From Zygnema cylindricum (taxonomy: Eukaryota; Streptophyta; Zygnematophyceae; Zygnematales; Zygnemataceae), in assembly GCA_037447655.1 (NCBI GenBank), contig JBBHKE010000340.1, forward strand, positions 48,512 to 112,511: a DNA stretch of 64,000 nucleotides, written 5' to 3'. Positions 12,002-23,369 of this stretch are shown here, one piece after another. Position 1 is the first letter of the stretch. Each line of letters begins with the position of its first letter. A program made the translations under genes and the position numbers. The notes under the pieces were generated by a model, which was not told where the DNA came from, did not search any database, and saw nothing but the letters and a program-made list of their open reading frames with translations.

Positions 12002-12716
12002 GGGTGAAGTTACATATGACATTATGTAATTCTACGGCCAACATTACAGAATGCTACAATTTGAACGAAGTTCTATTGCGCAGTGTTTGTAATGCACGTG
12101 TTAGCAAAAGAGTGGTGCCACGTAGCTATAGATTTGATATTAAAAATCGTGGATGATTTTTACACCGACCAAAAGTCTTCATTTGCGTACCATGTACGTG
12201 CGTACTATGTCATCGTTCAACACAACTTTTCTACTCTTTGCAGACGCCTTGTTAGATACCACCTCGTTGTGTTAGGGTTCCTATATTTACGCGTGACGAA
12301 TGAGCGTTGTTAGAAATAGTGTGACAAATGGGCGCTAACAGAAATAGCGTGAGAAAAGTGCGTTACGAGATTTTGTTTGGATTTTTTTGTTTGATTTTTG
12401 AATGCGTATATCATGTGCGAAATTTTTTGATTTCCGTTGGTTGCCATCTTGACACGTATGCTCATTATATAGCGTGTCGCGGCTCAAAAAATTATGTAAT
12501 TTGCGAGGTACATCACCAATTACAAAAACTTTCGAAGTGAATGCTTCGCCAAAAAATATCCAACGGTCATTGTTAACTCCTAGACTTTGGAGTATATTGG
12601 CAAGATTTTGTGTAATGTTGTTTTCCTAATAGAAACAAAATAAGAAGTACGGCGTAGTACGGAGAGGTCCGAATTTTTGTAAACAACCTCACTTTTCGTC
12701 TACTGGAACTTCACCC
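12002..12716. mobile_element. PIF/Harbinger-like element, 'GGGTGAAGTT' family
   Basis: The ends are GGGTGAAGTTAC and the complement of GGGTGAAGTTCC, with TTA at 11999-12001 and 12717-12719. It lies inside the foldback element, and the paralogue at 27186 reads straight through this point (CATTTAATTTC). There is no coding sequence. Confidence 0.7.
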
Positions 12717-12719
12717 TTA

Positions 12720-13455
12720 GGGTGACATTCTATCAAGCAAAAAGTGGCGTAGATTAGATTAATTCGCGACTCTCTGTACCAAATCTTACCGCCTATTTTG
12801 TTTTTATACGAAAACCAACATTACAGAGATTCTTGTCGATACTCTCCGAAGGTCTTGGAGGTAATACTGTCCGTCGGATTTTCATTTGCGAAGAGTTAGC
12901 TTATTTTTTTTCTGTAACTGTCAACCCACCTCGAGGAGGTGGGTTGGGAGATACAGAAAAAAAAAATAGTGACACGCTAGACAATTAAGCTACGTGTCAT
13001 GGTGGAAATCCAATGAAAAATCTTAAGATTTGCACACGATACACGGTTTCCAAAATACAACCGAAAATAAAAACGAAATTTCATAACATTTCCTCGTCAC
13101 GCTATTTTCGGTTAATTTTGTTCGTCACACTATTTCTCTCAAAAGACTCTCGTTATGTTCGAAAACCGAAACCCTAAAAAATGTGTTGGCGTACAGACTG
13201 GCGTCTGCAAAAAGTATAAAATTTTTGTCGTATGATTACTTGTACGCCGGTACACTGTACGCAAGTCAAGATTTGAAGCTAAGTTTGTCGATGCTAAAAG
13301 TTTGAAAGATATTCAATATCGGATGGAAGCTTGCGTGGCGCCTGTCAATTTAGAACACGTGGCTTATAGACTCTACGTGATGGAACATTGACTCAATCGA
13401 CCCGGTATGTAGAGTTTGTTGTACAATTACAGAAACGTATGATGGAACTTCACCC
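12720..13455. mobile_element. PIF/Harbinger-like element, second copy sharing the same TTA
   Basis: It begins GGGTGACATTCTATC and ends with the complement of GGGTGAAGTTCC, followed by TTA at 13456-13458. It is paralogous to the element that brackets 26151-29811. A perfect 11-bp-arm hairpin with a 3-nt loop lies at 12922-12946. Confidence 0.7.
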
Positions 13456-13618
13456 TTAGTTTCATCGATATTTATACGCGGGTACGCTTTCTTAACTTGT
13501 ACAAGTTTATTTCGTTTCGTGCGAGTTAATTTTTAGTTTTATACATATGACGTCGTCCTTTAATATGTGTCCAAGTTCAACGTAACGGTTCGTGATTAGA
13601 TTCCATTTTTGCGGCTAA

Positions 13619-14366
13619 GGGTGCGTCTCTTTGTACTTCAAACTTACAGAATTTTCTTTGTTTTTTAGCTTAGATCCGGCGGACCCGGATTTAGGGTGTC
13701 CCTATGTGTACCAAACAAAGTTGTCACTTAAGGGCGTTAAGATTATATACGTCGACAATGCCCGCGACGGCTGTTGACAGTGTACAATCTGTGGTGAAGC
13801 ACCAAAATTGTAAAAAAAATCCTTGAACGTCGCGAGAATGCGAGGTTGCGTAAGAGATGCGGCGCGTGCGACTTGCTTGGGCGCCCTCAGAGATTTCTCA
13901 GGATTTTTTCAAATGGCATCGGAATTTTCAGACCCCTGGAATAGAAAAGTCCGTACCAAACGAATCGCGACAAAACACAACAAATTGTGTACTTTGATGG
14001 ACGAAAACCGACAAAACATAACGAATAGTGTACCTTTCACCGTCGCTTGAATTCGTTTGAAATTTTTGTAAAAAAAAATTACACGTGCGAATACGTGTTC
14101 CTATTTGTTTCTAAAAAATACTTTGTTTTAAAACACATCGGCTCTGTATTTTAAAGAAAAGTTTGAAGATGACGTTTTTGGCGTGACCGTGGGTCGAAGA
14201 ACGTAAGACGACAACATGTTGTACATCTTAAATTCGATGATGACGCAAAATGTACTTCTCTTTTTTTTTCTATTTTTTTGTACGGTTGAAACTTACGCGG
14301 TACGACTTTAAGTATTATAGGAAAACGACATAAAATAACCCTTACTTTGGCACACAGAGACTATGT
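13619..14366. mobile_element. PIF/Harbinger-like element, 'GGGTGCGTC' family
   Basis: TAA lies at 13616-13618 and 14367-14369. The left TIR is GGGTGCGTCTCTTTGTAC; the right TIR has decayed. The paralogous foldback copy at about 27365 shows the uninterrupted site (GCGGCTAAGTG). The sequence is similar to 27710-28444, 30508-31288 and 51431-52205. Confidence 0.7.
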
Positions 14367-14417
14367 TAAATGTCAGTATGTGCGCTCACAGTGGAGCTCA
14401 CGTGAAGTGAGAAACTC

Positions 14418-14958
14418 CACCGCGAATCGTTATTAGTGTCAATAACTCTAATTTGGGTTCTTAAAATTTTGTTTTTTTTTTTCTAATAGGATACATGATT
14501 TTAATTTTTCCTTGACGTCAATTAAGGTACCATACAAAATAGTGTAAAGCCCGAAAGTACAGTAAAATCTAAAGAGTGTGGTGTACGGTCGATGTCAGAC
14601 CGGACATAAATGTACCTTTTTGAAGTGAAAATTTACAAAAAATGAATTATATCAGACGCGCACGCATAGGAACGTGCGCTCAAAAAAACGGGATTAGTCT
14701 GAAACGTAAATTAGTATGGCATGTACGGATATTTTATATTCCCGACGGCGTACGATTTCTTAGATTTTGTACGAATACATATATTAATGTATATAATCGT
14801 ACGGCAAATATTCCATTTTTGTTGTTCCCAAATTCGCATTATCGCCGAAATTAGAATACACCTTTTTTTTGAAAAAAATCAAATTCTTAATTAGCATCAA
14901 GTACGGTAAATTTTCTTCAACACTATTTAAAATTTGACACTAATAACGATTCGCGGTG
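14418..14958. mobile_element. TA-type MITE, CACCG family, long copy
   Basis: The TIRs are CACCGCGAATCGTTATTAGT and its complement. It is 541 bp, inserted in the right half of the foldback element. No gene is visible. Confidence 0.7.
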
Positions 14959-16127
14959 TACTGTACCTGCGCACAGCCATTTTATTTATATGTGATTGCT
15001 GCAGTTTTGAGACAGTAAACCTTGGTTGGCCGTGTGAATTGTTTTTTTTTGTTATGACGGTCGACGTTCGCAAGCGCGACACTTTTATAACCGTCGTTAC
15101 AATATTTCGCCAGTCAAAGTTGTTCGACGGATTGACCGTCAAATCCGAACTCAAAGGTACGTAACTTGTACTAATCTGTACTTCAAATGTACAATTTTTG
15201 ACAACTATCTGCGCGCAGTAAAAAATGTCTCTGCGAGTAGCAATTCCCTAATTTTTTCGCCACTTAAAAGTTAAAACACCTTTTCTCCGTACACAATTGT
15301 CGGATTTTCAATTTGAAACCGCCAATCGGAAGCTGAAAATGTTACCTTTCAATCGCAACCGTCAGATCCGAGATCCGACAAGTGTGTACGGAGAAATATG
15401 TTTTAAGAGACTAAAAAAACATTAACACATACAGCGATTCACGGTGTAGTGACGTGAAACCGTGAGGTAACAAAGAATGAAAGTGTAATTGGCGTCTGTT
15501 TGTGAAGCCTCAAATCGTGATATGTCCCGAGAGTCGTTGCCATTATTATCAGAATCTCATAAACATAAGCTTCCTCAGACAAGCGCAATAAAAGTCACAA
15601 TAATTTCTGTTATTATTGACTCTATCCTAGGTACAAAGTCTGTCGTATTAAAGCACACCTTTTTAATCCACCAAGTTAGTCATAAAGTTGGTGAAATTAA
15701 ATCACCAGAAGATGAACCTTCCAGAGACCAAGAGAGCAACGGCTATCAAATACTTGTACTTCTCTCCTTTCAGCATGTTCAGAGTTTTTTCAGCAATCAA
15801 GGTTTGATTGAAAAAGAGTTTTGCAAGATTCAGATGAATGAGTAGATTGGGCGGTGTGGGCCAGGGAAGGACAAACATCACATACAACTCCACAGTTTTT
15901 CTACTACAGGTATGTGCGACAGGTACACCACGATTTGTCGCACATTTGTCAAAAAAACATGTGAAGCAAAGCCAGTGCCGCTCTGGCTAGTATTCAATAT
16001 GAAGAGAGACAATCATACATCTTGTTTGCCTCTCACATGCCTTGCAAGGTCTGGTAATGAGTGATACATTAGCATTCGCCATTCCAAAAAGTTTTTTTTT
16101 CTTAAGTCTGCAAGCCATGAAGTACTA

Positions 16128-16343
16128 CACCGTCGATAGTATTTAGCGTGTATATTTTTTTCGCCACTGAAAACATCTTATCTCCGTACACAATTGTCCA
16201 ATTTTCAATTTAAGACGGCCATTCGTAAGCTGAGAATACAACCTTTCAATCGCAACCGTCAGATCCACAATCCGACATGTATGTACGGAGAAAGTTGTTT
16301 TAAGAGACCAAAAAAACATACACGCTAAATACGATCGACGGTG
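16128..16343. mobile_element. TA-type MITE, CACCG family (complete, 216 bp)
   Basis: The TIRs are CACCGTCGATAGTATTTAGC and the complement of CACCGTCGATCGTATTTAGC, with TA flanks. Nearly the whole sequence folds back on itself, because the left and right CTCCGTACA blocks are complementary. Confidence 0.78.
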
Positions 16344-16958
16344 TAGTGGTGCAACATATCAGGTCTTGATATTGAACTCCTGGATACTTGTTTTCATGTA
16401 TGGTTTCCATTTCAACTTTCTGGATTGCAAAGGATCTTCCATTTAATGAATTTCGAGATATCAGCATAGTCCACAAATAGAGCACCACCACAATGTGAAA
16501 CATAGCAACATTTATTTAGAAATTAAAATCGTTCAATAAAAATGTATGTTAAGGAACCTTCAATCTTGTCACACATTAGAAAACTAAATATCAAAGTACG
16601 AACACACCACACATAGCACACTAAGTAACTAAATCTAATGCTAAAACAACCATAACATAATGTGAGATTAGTTCAAACTAGACTGCGTGTAACTAACTTC
16701 ATATAATATTTAAGTAAATAATTAGTCTCCCAAGCTAATCAGATGGGAGTTAAACCAAACTAAACACCTAACAATAAAAATGACCGAACAAATTGAATAT
16801 GTACAATCGTGACGTGACCTATATACAATGGTGGCAAACCCTTATTTCCCAAGCGACATCTGTCGCAAGGCTTTAATTGCGCATGTGCACAAGCAAACCC
16901 TAATCTACTCCTACCCCTCCGTATCTCGTTTTCACTCTCTCCTATTAAGACCTCCTTC

Positions 16959-17050
16959 ATACCCTGGAGCTACCTCTAATACAATCAAATAAAAATATTC
17001 AATCATACCCTGGAGCTACCTCTAATACAATCAAATAAAAATATTCAATC
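16959..17050. repeat. 46-bp tandem duplication
   Basis: Two identical copies of a 46-bp unit start at 16959 and 17005 (ATACCCTGGAGCTACC...). Identity suggests a recent duplication, or an assembly effect. Confidence 0.9.
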
Positions 17051-17200
17051 ACAAACTCACACCGTATTTAATTAATTCCTAACCTAATGCCATAATCGCA
17101 TGCCGTGGGCGATATTAACCACCCTCTCTCTGGTCGAGTTTGAAAGAATCTTGGTCCATTTTAAACCTAAATCGCCAAAATGGACGGGAACGAAACAATT

Positions 17201-20200
17201 TTAATTTCCTAAAAGCTGTTTTTCCGCGGTAAGGACACAGGAATCACTCTGAAGCTGCATTGCAGGATCAAGCTGCAATACGAGAGCTTGTTTTAGAGGA
17301 GTGTTCTTTGAGCCAGGAACGAGAGTTGCAGAAGGAATCTCCTCTTCAATATTGGAGGCCGGAATTTCAACTGTACAACGAAGATCTGGGGCTATTCCTA
17401 CTTGGTCAATCTGATGGAGGTTGGGAGAGAGGTACTTCGCCACAGTAACAAATAACGCTGATCCGTCGTTGAGCTCAAAAACACTCTGCATTTTTTAAAA
17501 AGTGAACCAGCAAAAAAAGAATTCCACAGGTATAAATATTTACCATGAGGTTGACAGAATTTTAGGCACATAATTAAAGAAACTGACGGTTAGGTGTAGT
17601 TTCTTTTAGATGGCAAGCATCCTCCCATCTACTTGCTGAACAACGGCTTTATACATGTTGAAAGCTAATTGTGACGTAGGAAGCAAAAGTGAAAAAGTAA
17701 ATACAAAAGTGTAACCGAACTTGCCTGGATTTTGCCCTTCCCATAAGTATTTTCCCCTATGAGTGTCGCCCGACCATTATCATGTAGAGCTCCAGCGAGA
17801 ATCTCACTGGCACTCGCACTTCCTTGATTTACCTGTAAACAGATCATAAAATTTAAGAACATTTGCACAGATTCAACGACAATAAAACGAATCACAGCTC
17901 ACTTTATTGAGAAAACATTATTGAGGAAAGTCAACAAACAGCTCATTGGACTGGAAATGGTATATTCCACGATCAAATCTGAAAGCGTGCCAAAAATTCT
18001 CTCAATGCCAAGATGAACAAACAGAGAAAAAAAAGGGGAGTGCTGAGATTGTTAATGTACCAGGACAGCCAAGGGCTGGTGAGTAAGGGCATGTCCATGT
18101 ATCAAACTTATGTTCTGAAGGTTTCCAGCTCTATCAATAGTGTTGACAAGAGTATCATTTCCATCCAGCCAGATCTGTGCTACATCCAGACCCGCTTTTA
18201 CCAATCCTCCCTGAAAAGCATAGGAAAAAGAAAAGAAAAAGAAAAAGCGAAAGAAAGAGAAAGAAACAAAATCAATTGGAATTGCAATTAATTTGGGACT
18301 GGTTGGTAAACAACAACATCAGGGTCAAGACCAAGCAAAGAGGAGAAGCTTCAGAAACCAGCAAACATCTTTTTCATGACATACTTGTACCCTTTTACAA
18401 ACCATAGACCCTACTGTTAGACAGCCACAGTATGATACAAGCCCATTTATTCACCACTTTGTCCCTTTCAGACTAAAATCCTGGGTCATTCATGCCGAAA
18501 GCACTCAAAAATCACCAGTTTCCTCATCACTTTTCTCTGACCTTACAGACTATTCATTTTTCAGCACTCGAATCTTGAGTAAGAAAGAATCGTAAACCAT
18601 ACAGGATTGTTTCGCAAGTCAAGAATGTAATTGCTCGCTCCTTCACTTTCCAATCGAGCAACAGCCTTTACCATGTCCGCGGCAGCATTCTGCATCCAGA
18701 AGGTTTTGTGTTACCTCCAGGTTAGTTACAGTTACTAATATGTCATTCCAAACACTATATATACATACAAATGAAAAAAAATGTTTCTAAACAGCGAGGC
18801 TAAAAATCTCTTCATGCCCACCAACCTGTGAGAAAGCAGTGAGACGAATGTAGCCGGTCTGAATTTGTTGACCAGATTCGTCCTCATGTTGTAGCATCAT
18901 TGCAAATACCGGAGAAAGAGTGATAGTTTCTCGCTTCAAATGAACCTGCGACAAAATGAAAATTGTCGAAATGTTTACTAGACTGGGAGAGCGTATGCGC
19001 TCCTCTTGGAATTTCATAATTTCCAGACTCAGCTCAAAGAAATTTCACATGCGTTATATTGCTATAAGGGCATGTCAATAAATTGTTTTTCACGGTAACG
19101 ATTATCACGAGTATCAATGTCACAAAAGAGTTTTGAAGGGTCATTCTGTTTTACAAACGGGTAGGTGATGAAGTAAGTCCAGCAATGAGCTCATCAATAA
19201 AAAGAGTAATAGCTAATCAATTTATCCTTTAATCCAAAGGCGGGAGAGGGGGCATTGCCATTCATCATTTGATTTTCTACCGTCATAATACAAAAAATAT
19301 ATACCAAACGAGAGGGGAAATGGGGTATGTTGTTTTTAGCTTTGCAAGTAAAGTTACAATGGTACTGTTCACACTCGAATGATGTGTTTATACTGAAAAA
19401 AACAGGCCCATAGATGCTTGATGATAAATGTTTTATCTCTAAAAAATTGTTAAGCATTCAGAAGAACGTTTTGCTGAGTAATGATATAAAAATTTGTGGC
19501 CTTATTTCGAATGTAAGGCTTTCTGACTCACATGTGTTAACTCCCCGCCGTCTGTTGATGCTGCTTCATAAGAGCCCTCCTGCAAGGATTACAGTGAAAC
19601 ATTAGGCATACCGCAAATTAATTGCAAAAAAAGAAATCTCACAATCAGATCATACCCACATCCGACATTAATTGTAAACCTCGTAATGAGACAAGTTCAT
19701 CTCAAGGCCAGACCTCACCTTAGAGGCGGATCTAAATCTAGTAGCAGATCCAAAATACAAGATGGACCCCACATTATATACTAACAGTAGCATACTCATC
19801 TGAATTATGACTAAACACGTGAAGATCTTCAGATCTCCCAACAGGTCCACCAGAAACTGAAACAAATCCTTTCGTCCTTTCATCCTCAAATTCAAAATAA
19901 CTCTCAAGTCAAAAACCGTACCGCAGGACGTCTCACTGTCAAATTAACTTCAGTTCCTGCCCGTCCTCGAAGGCGTGTGGCTGCCTGCTCTCCAGTCAGG
20001 CCAGCCAAATCCTCGTCTGCAAATTTCAAATATAGAATGTATTGAGTTTTTGTCTTTAAACTTCTTTATATACTTCCTTTTATAGCAACAAAGTCAAAAG
20101 TAGGATCGTAATTTGATCCCATTTCCAGGTATTTGGTAATGCAGTGACTCTCCTTTACGCAACATAACTTAAGGAGATTTATGACAGACAGAATGAATGG

Positions 20201-22474
20201 TAACTGACTCAATTTCAGCATCAGATAAAAAATGCTGAGCTGGCTACTTCAATTATAACCGATTCAAGAAAGGAATCATATGCACATGACAGTTCATAAT
20301 TGATACCATCTCCATCGCATAAACTGTAAAGTTGAAAAGTTAATAGAACCCTTAAATCACGGGAAGTATGCTTACCATCTATCTGAACAATTTCATCTCC
20401 TGAATGAATTCCAGCTCGTGCCGCAGGGCCACCTTCAATAGGTGTCAACACAATCTGCAAGTCCCAATGGTTGTTACAACAAAGGAAATTGATCTCTATT
20501 TTAAATCATGAAGGCCTCACTAAATATGTCCTATGCTACTTGCGGAAACCTTCATAATCAAAAGAAAATAAGAATTTAAACTGGCCATTTCCTCTTCTGT
20601 ACTGCCTATAGAAAGTGAAGCAAACACGCAGGAAAATCCACTTACAGAGTTAAAGAGGCAAGACAGAAAAAGTTTAGAGTTTTCCTTACCAAGCGACCCG
20701 TATCTGGTTCTGAGCCAATAAGCAGACCAACACCTTCAAGAGCACCATCATTGCTAATTCGGAAAGCCTGGTACTCCTGCCAAATTAAAAAAAAAAACTT
20801 ATTAGCATCAACCTCTGACTGCAGCATTCTCATCTGGTAATCATTTTCGTCATACAATGATTGGGTGAATTCATTACATGGATAAGACTCCCGTCACGCA
20901 TACAAAGCTACCTTCAAGTCGGCTTGGGCAGAAACTCTAAAACACTACCAGATCATCAACAAGAGCTACAGAAACAACAAAATGTCAATCTTCTTATCAT
21001 CGCCATTGACTCACCTGAGGAGTAATTATGCGGGTAAATGGATCCCCGAGTGTTGCCAGCATTCCCCGGACTTTTGCATACACTTCATCACCGGACTGAT
21101 AAGCAAGACTCTCCGCCAGACCAGAGCTCAGCTGCTCCTCCCAATCTGCATCCAAGTTGTGCAGACAATTCAGATATACACACTTACAACATGAACAACA
21201 GCTTCTGTATCCAATGTAGGTACAAAGAAGGAAAAGCCAATGCATTGAACGAAGGAGAATTTTGGTCCACAACTGCTTGCAATTCTGAGAGCTAAAGCCA
21301 TCCGATTTGATTCTGACTTAAATTTCACTAAGATTTTCTCGAGGCTGGAACTTTCTCTAAAAAGCTACGGAAACAAACTGACCTTGGTTGTTGAATGAAG
21401 AATCCCAGAATGTCTCCTCTACAATAGCCCATGCCTCAACAAGGGTCTTCTGTACACGGCTCACCTGCAATAACAACTTCAGCTACTTGAATTAGTATGT
21501 AGTTTCAAAAGAAAGTCAGTCAAAAGAGGAAAAAAAAGGAGGAAAAAACATGACAACACAATACATCTTTCCATCCAAGTCCAAGAAGTCATTCTAAATT
21601 GTCACCATTTTCACACACACAACCGACTTAGGATCACAAAACTGAAAATTTAAGAGGCATGTCTTTAAGTGCTTTGAACACTGTTTGGAAATCAGTAATA
21701 AACATCAGATCAATTCTCATTCCAGCAAACTATAAACCTGCAAGAAATGAATTGAATGCAAGGCAAATTCCCTCAATCCATTCCCGGACTCCCTCCATAA
21801 CATATAAAACTATTTGCCTGAAACCAAGCTGTAAAGAATCGCAAGATTTAAGATTTAGAATTAGTCAATAAAGTTCTTCCTACAGCAATTGCTTTCTATA
21901 ATTGGTTATTCACAATTGGACTCCATATATAGCCAATTAAGTAGATACCTACCATCTAAAAACTCGCAATTAACAGATGAGATTTTCAACTCCGTTATAA
22001 ATGAGTTAAAACTCTTCAAAACCATTAATCTGTGAGTGATTGCAAAAAGGCGAATGGAACTATAATTACCTCTGGAATTGAAGAGGATGGAAATGTGACA
22101 GTAAAGTTGCTGGTTTCTGAATCAGCCAATGCTGAGAAAGGAGAGGCTCCAAGAATGAGTACTGAGCAAACTGTACCAGTAACTGCTGTCAAGGCAGTCT
22201 GTAAGAATCCTTCAAAATTTGACGCTAAACTGCCCGTTTTCGACGCAGATTCATCGATTTTTTTTTCAGTATTATCGTTTTGTGACCATTTGGAAATAAT
22301 ACGGCCGGAAGAGGAGGCTGGAATTCTTGTCAGTTTCGCCTTTGGAAGGGAAATTCGTTGAAAATTGAAACTCCGGAAAGACTCGATTCGAGAAGGAGAA
22401 GAGCGGAAGACATTGCTACTGGAGTTAGACACAAGAGAAGACGGAATAATATGAAGGTTTCTTGCGGCAGCCAT
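17201..22474 (-). CDS. Plastid C-terminal processing peptidase (CtpA / D1-processing-protease family, S41)
   Basis: This is a serine protease of family S41A; plant members cleave the C-terminal extension of photosystem II D1 in the thylakoid lumen. I place 13 exons on the minus strand: 22474-22070, 21464-21383, 21145-21015, 20776-20690, 20454-20376, 20016-19922, 19884-19786, 19579-19532, 18945-18826, 18689-18603, 18210-18061, 17832-17725 and 17485-17201. All phases agree, giving 591 residues. Residues 1-118 are a Ser/Arg-rich transit region ending in a hydrophobic stretch and SALAD, a lumenal cleavage-type motif. The PDZ domain includes [15 protein letters not shown] and [20 protein letters not shown]. 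The catalytic region has [13 protein letters not shown] (nucleophile Ser) and GKGKIQ (Lys), a Ser-Lys dyad. The intron after 19922 would be only 37 nt, and the intron after 17725 has a GC donor. Which of the plant CtpA paralogues this is, and whether D1 is the substrate, is not decided. Confidence 0.93.
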
Positions 22475-23160
22475 AGAGGAGAGGAGAAGATAGAGAGGAG
22501 GAAGTGAAGGAGAGTCAGAGAGAGAACCGAAGGAACACTTGGAAATAATTAATTTGTGATGAAAAGCCAAGCACATATATCTGAAAGGATGGTAGTAAAC
22601 ACTAAATAGAGTCGACATCGTCTACTTTTCAGCAAGAATAAGTTTGAAACGTGCGAAATTTTCGTGCGAAATGACCAAAATTGAAAATTCCCCGTATTGG
22701 AAATTCCACCCGACCGCAAGAAAACAGCCGCACGAAATTCCACTGTGTGGAATCTCCGCACGGTATGCTGATTTCGTGCGGATATCATACGATATGCATG
22801 CGGTTTTAGAACATAGGATCAACATGCATGAGCGTCTCGAACCGGGGACGGGGGGAGTCTCGGTCGCTGGGTGTCTTTGAGTTCTTGACAGCCATGTAAA
22901 ATGATTTTGTTTCTGTTTGAAACGGTTCTACAGTTTCCAAACTGATTGGTTGGTTCAAAATTCAAAATTTTTCGCTGTTCCCTCCAATTTTTTTTTTGCT
23001 GTTCCTTCGTTTTTTTTCCCTTCTTTTTGCTGTTCGGTTTTTTTTTTTTTTTTCCTTTGTTTTTTTTTCTTTTTTTTTTCTGTTCGTTTTTTTTTTTTTT
23101 TTCAACTTTGGGCCTCGGGATTTTCAGCATCAATAAGGATTACAGAGCTACAGTAGAGTA
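22475..23160. other. Upstream region of the protease gene; pyrimidine-rich tract
   Basis: Positions 22475-22630 are the presumed promoter and 5' UTR; the frame stays open upstream of the chosen ATG (22474) but without transit-peptide character. Positions 22960-23105 are T/C-rich, with repeated GCTGTTC or CTGTTCG blocks between T runs. There is no gene. Confidence 0.5.
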
Positions 23161-23369
23161 CACCGTGAATCGCTATTAGTGTTAGTGTTTTTTTCGTCAC
23201 TTAAAACATCTTATCTCCGTACACACCTGTCCGATTGTAGATCTGACGGTTGAAATTTAAGATTCTAATCTTCCGATTGGCGGTCTCAAATTGAAAATCG
23301 GACAAGTGTGTACGCAGAAAAGATGTTTTGAATGACGAAAATTATTAACCCTAATAGCGAATCAAGGTG
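23161..23369. mobile_element. TA-type MITE, CACCG family (complete, 209 bp)
   Basis: CACCGTGAATCGCTATTAGT at the left and the complement of CACCTTGATTCGCTATTAGG at the right, flanked by TA. The interior is self-complementary (CTCCGTACACACCTGTCC against a matching right block), so the whole element is a foldback. Confidence 0.8.

Larger units (their letters stand above)
3811..15248. mobile_element. Long foldback (Mutator-like?) element, interrupted by later insertions
   Basis: It begins GGGAATTGCTAAATG and ends with the complement of GGGAATTGCTACTCG. The flanks are ATATTTTTT and TAATTTTTT, a 9-bp near-match consistent with a MULE-type duplication. The left arm (3811-4090) and right arm (14959-15248) are mutual complements and match the arms at 26658-26960 and 27390-27700. 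The paralogue at 26658-27700 shows what the uninterrupted element looks like; removing the Copia, Harbinger-like and MITE insertions restores colinearity. No transposase is seen, so the superfamily is inferred from TIR length and duplication size. Confidence 0.7.
3778..15446. mobile_element. Outer TA-flanked MITE split by the nested stack
   Basis: The left piece 3778-3810 (CACCGTGTATTGCTACTAGT) and the right piece 15249-15446 (ending in the complement of CACCGTGAATCGCTG) together make one MITE of the CACCG family. The right piece holds the foldback interior seen in the intact copies at 16128 and 23161 (CTCCGTACACAATTGTC and its complement). TA flanks both ends. Everything from 3811 to 15248 is inserted into it. 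Confidence 0.75.
15447..17200. other. Intergenic region 3' of the protease gene
   Basis: I see no convincing gene. A 118-codon open frame at 15489-15845 has no recognisable motif and no coding-like context. A MITE lies at 16128-16343 and a tandem duplication at 16959-17050. The 3' UTR of the minus-strand protease gene must lie within about 16500-17200. Confidence 0.4.

Noticed and set aside
15489-15845. 118-codon open frame near the 3' side of the protease gene
   Set aside because: It has no recognisable motif and no supporting splice or homology evidence, and lies in AT-rich sequence between MITEs.
22819-23133. Lysine-rich minus-strand frame
   Set aside because: It is the translation of a T-rich low-complexity tract, not a protein gene.
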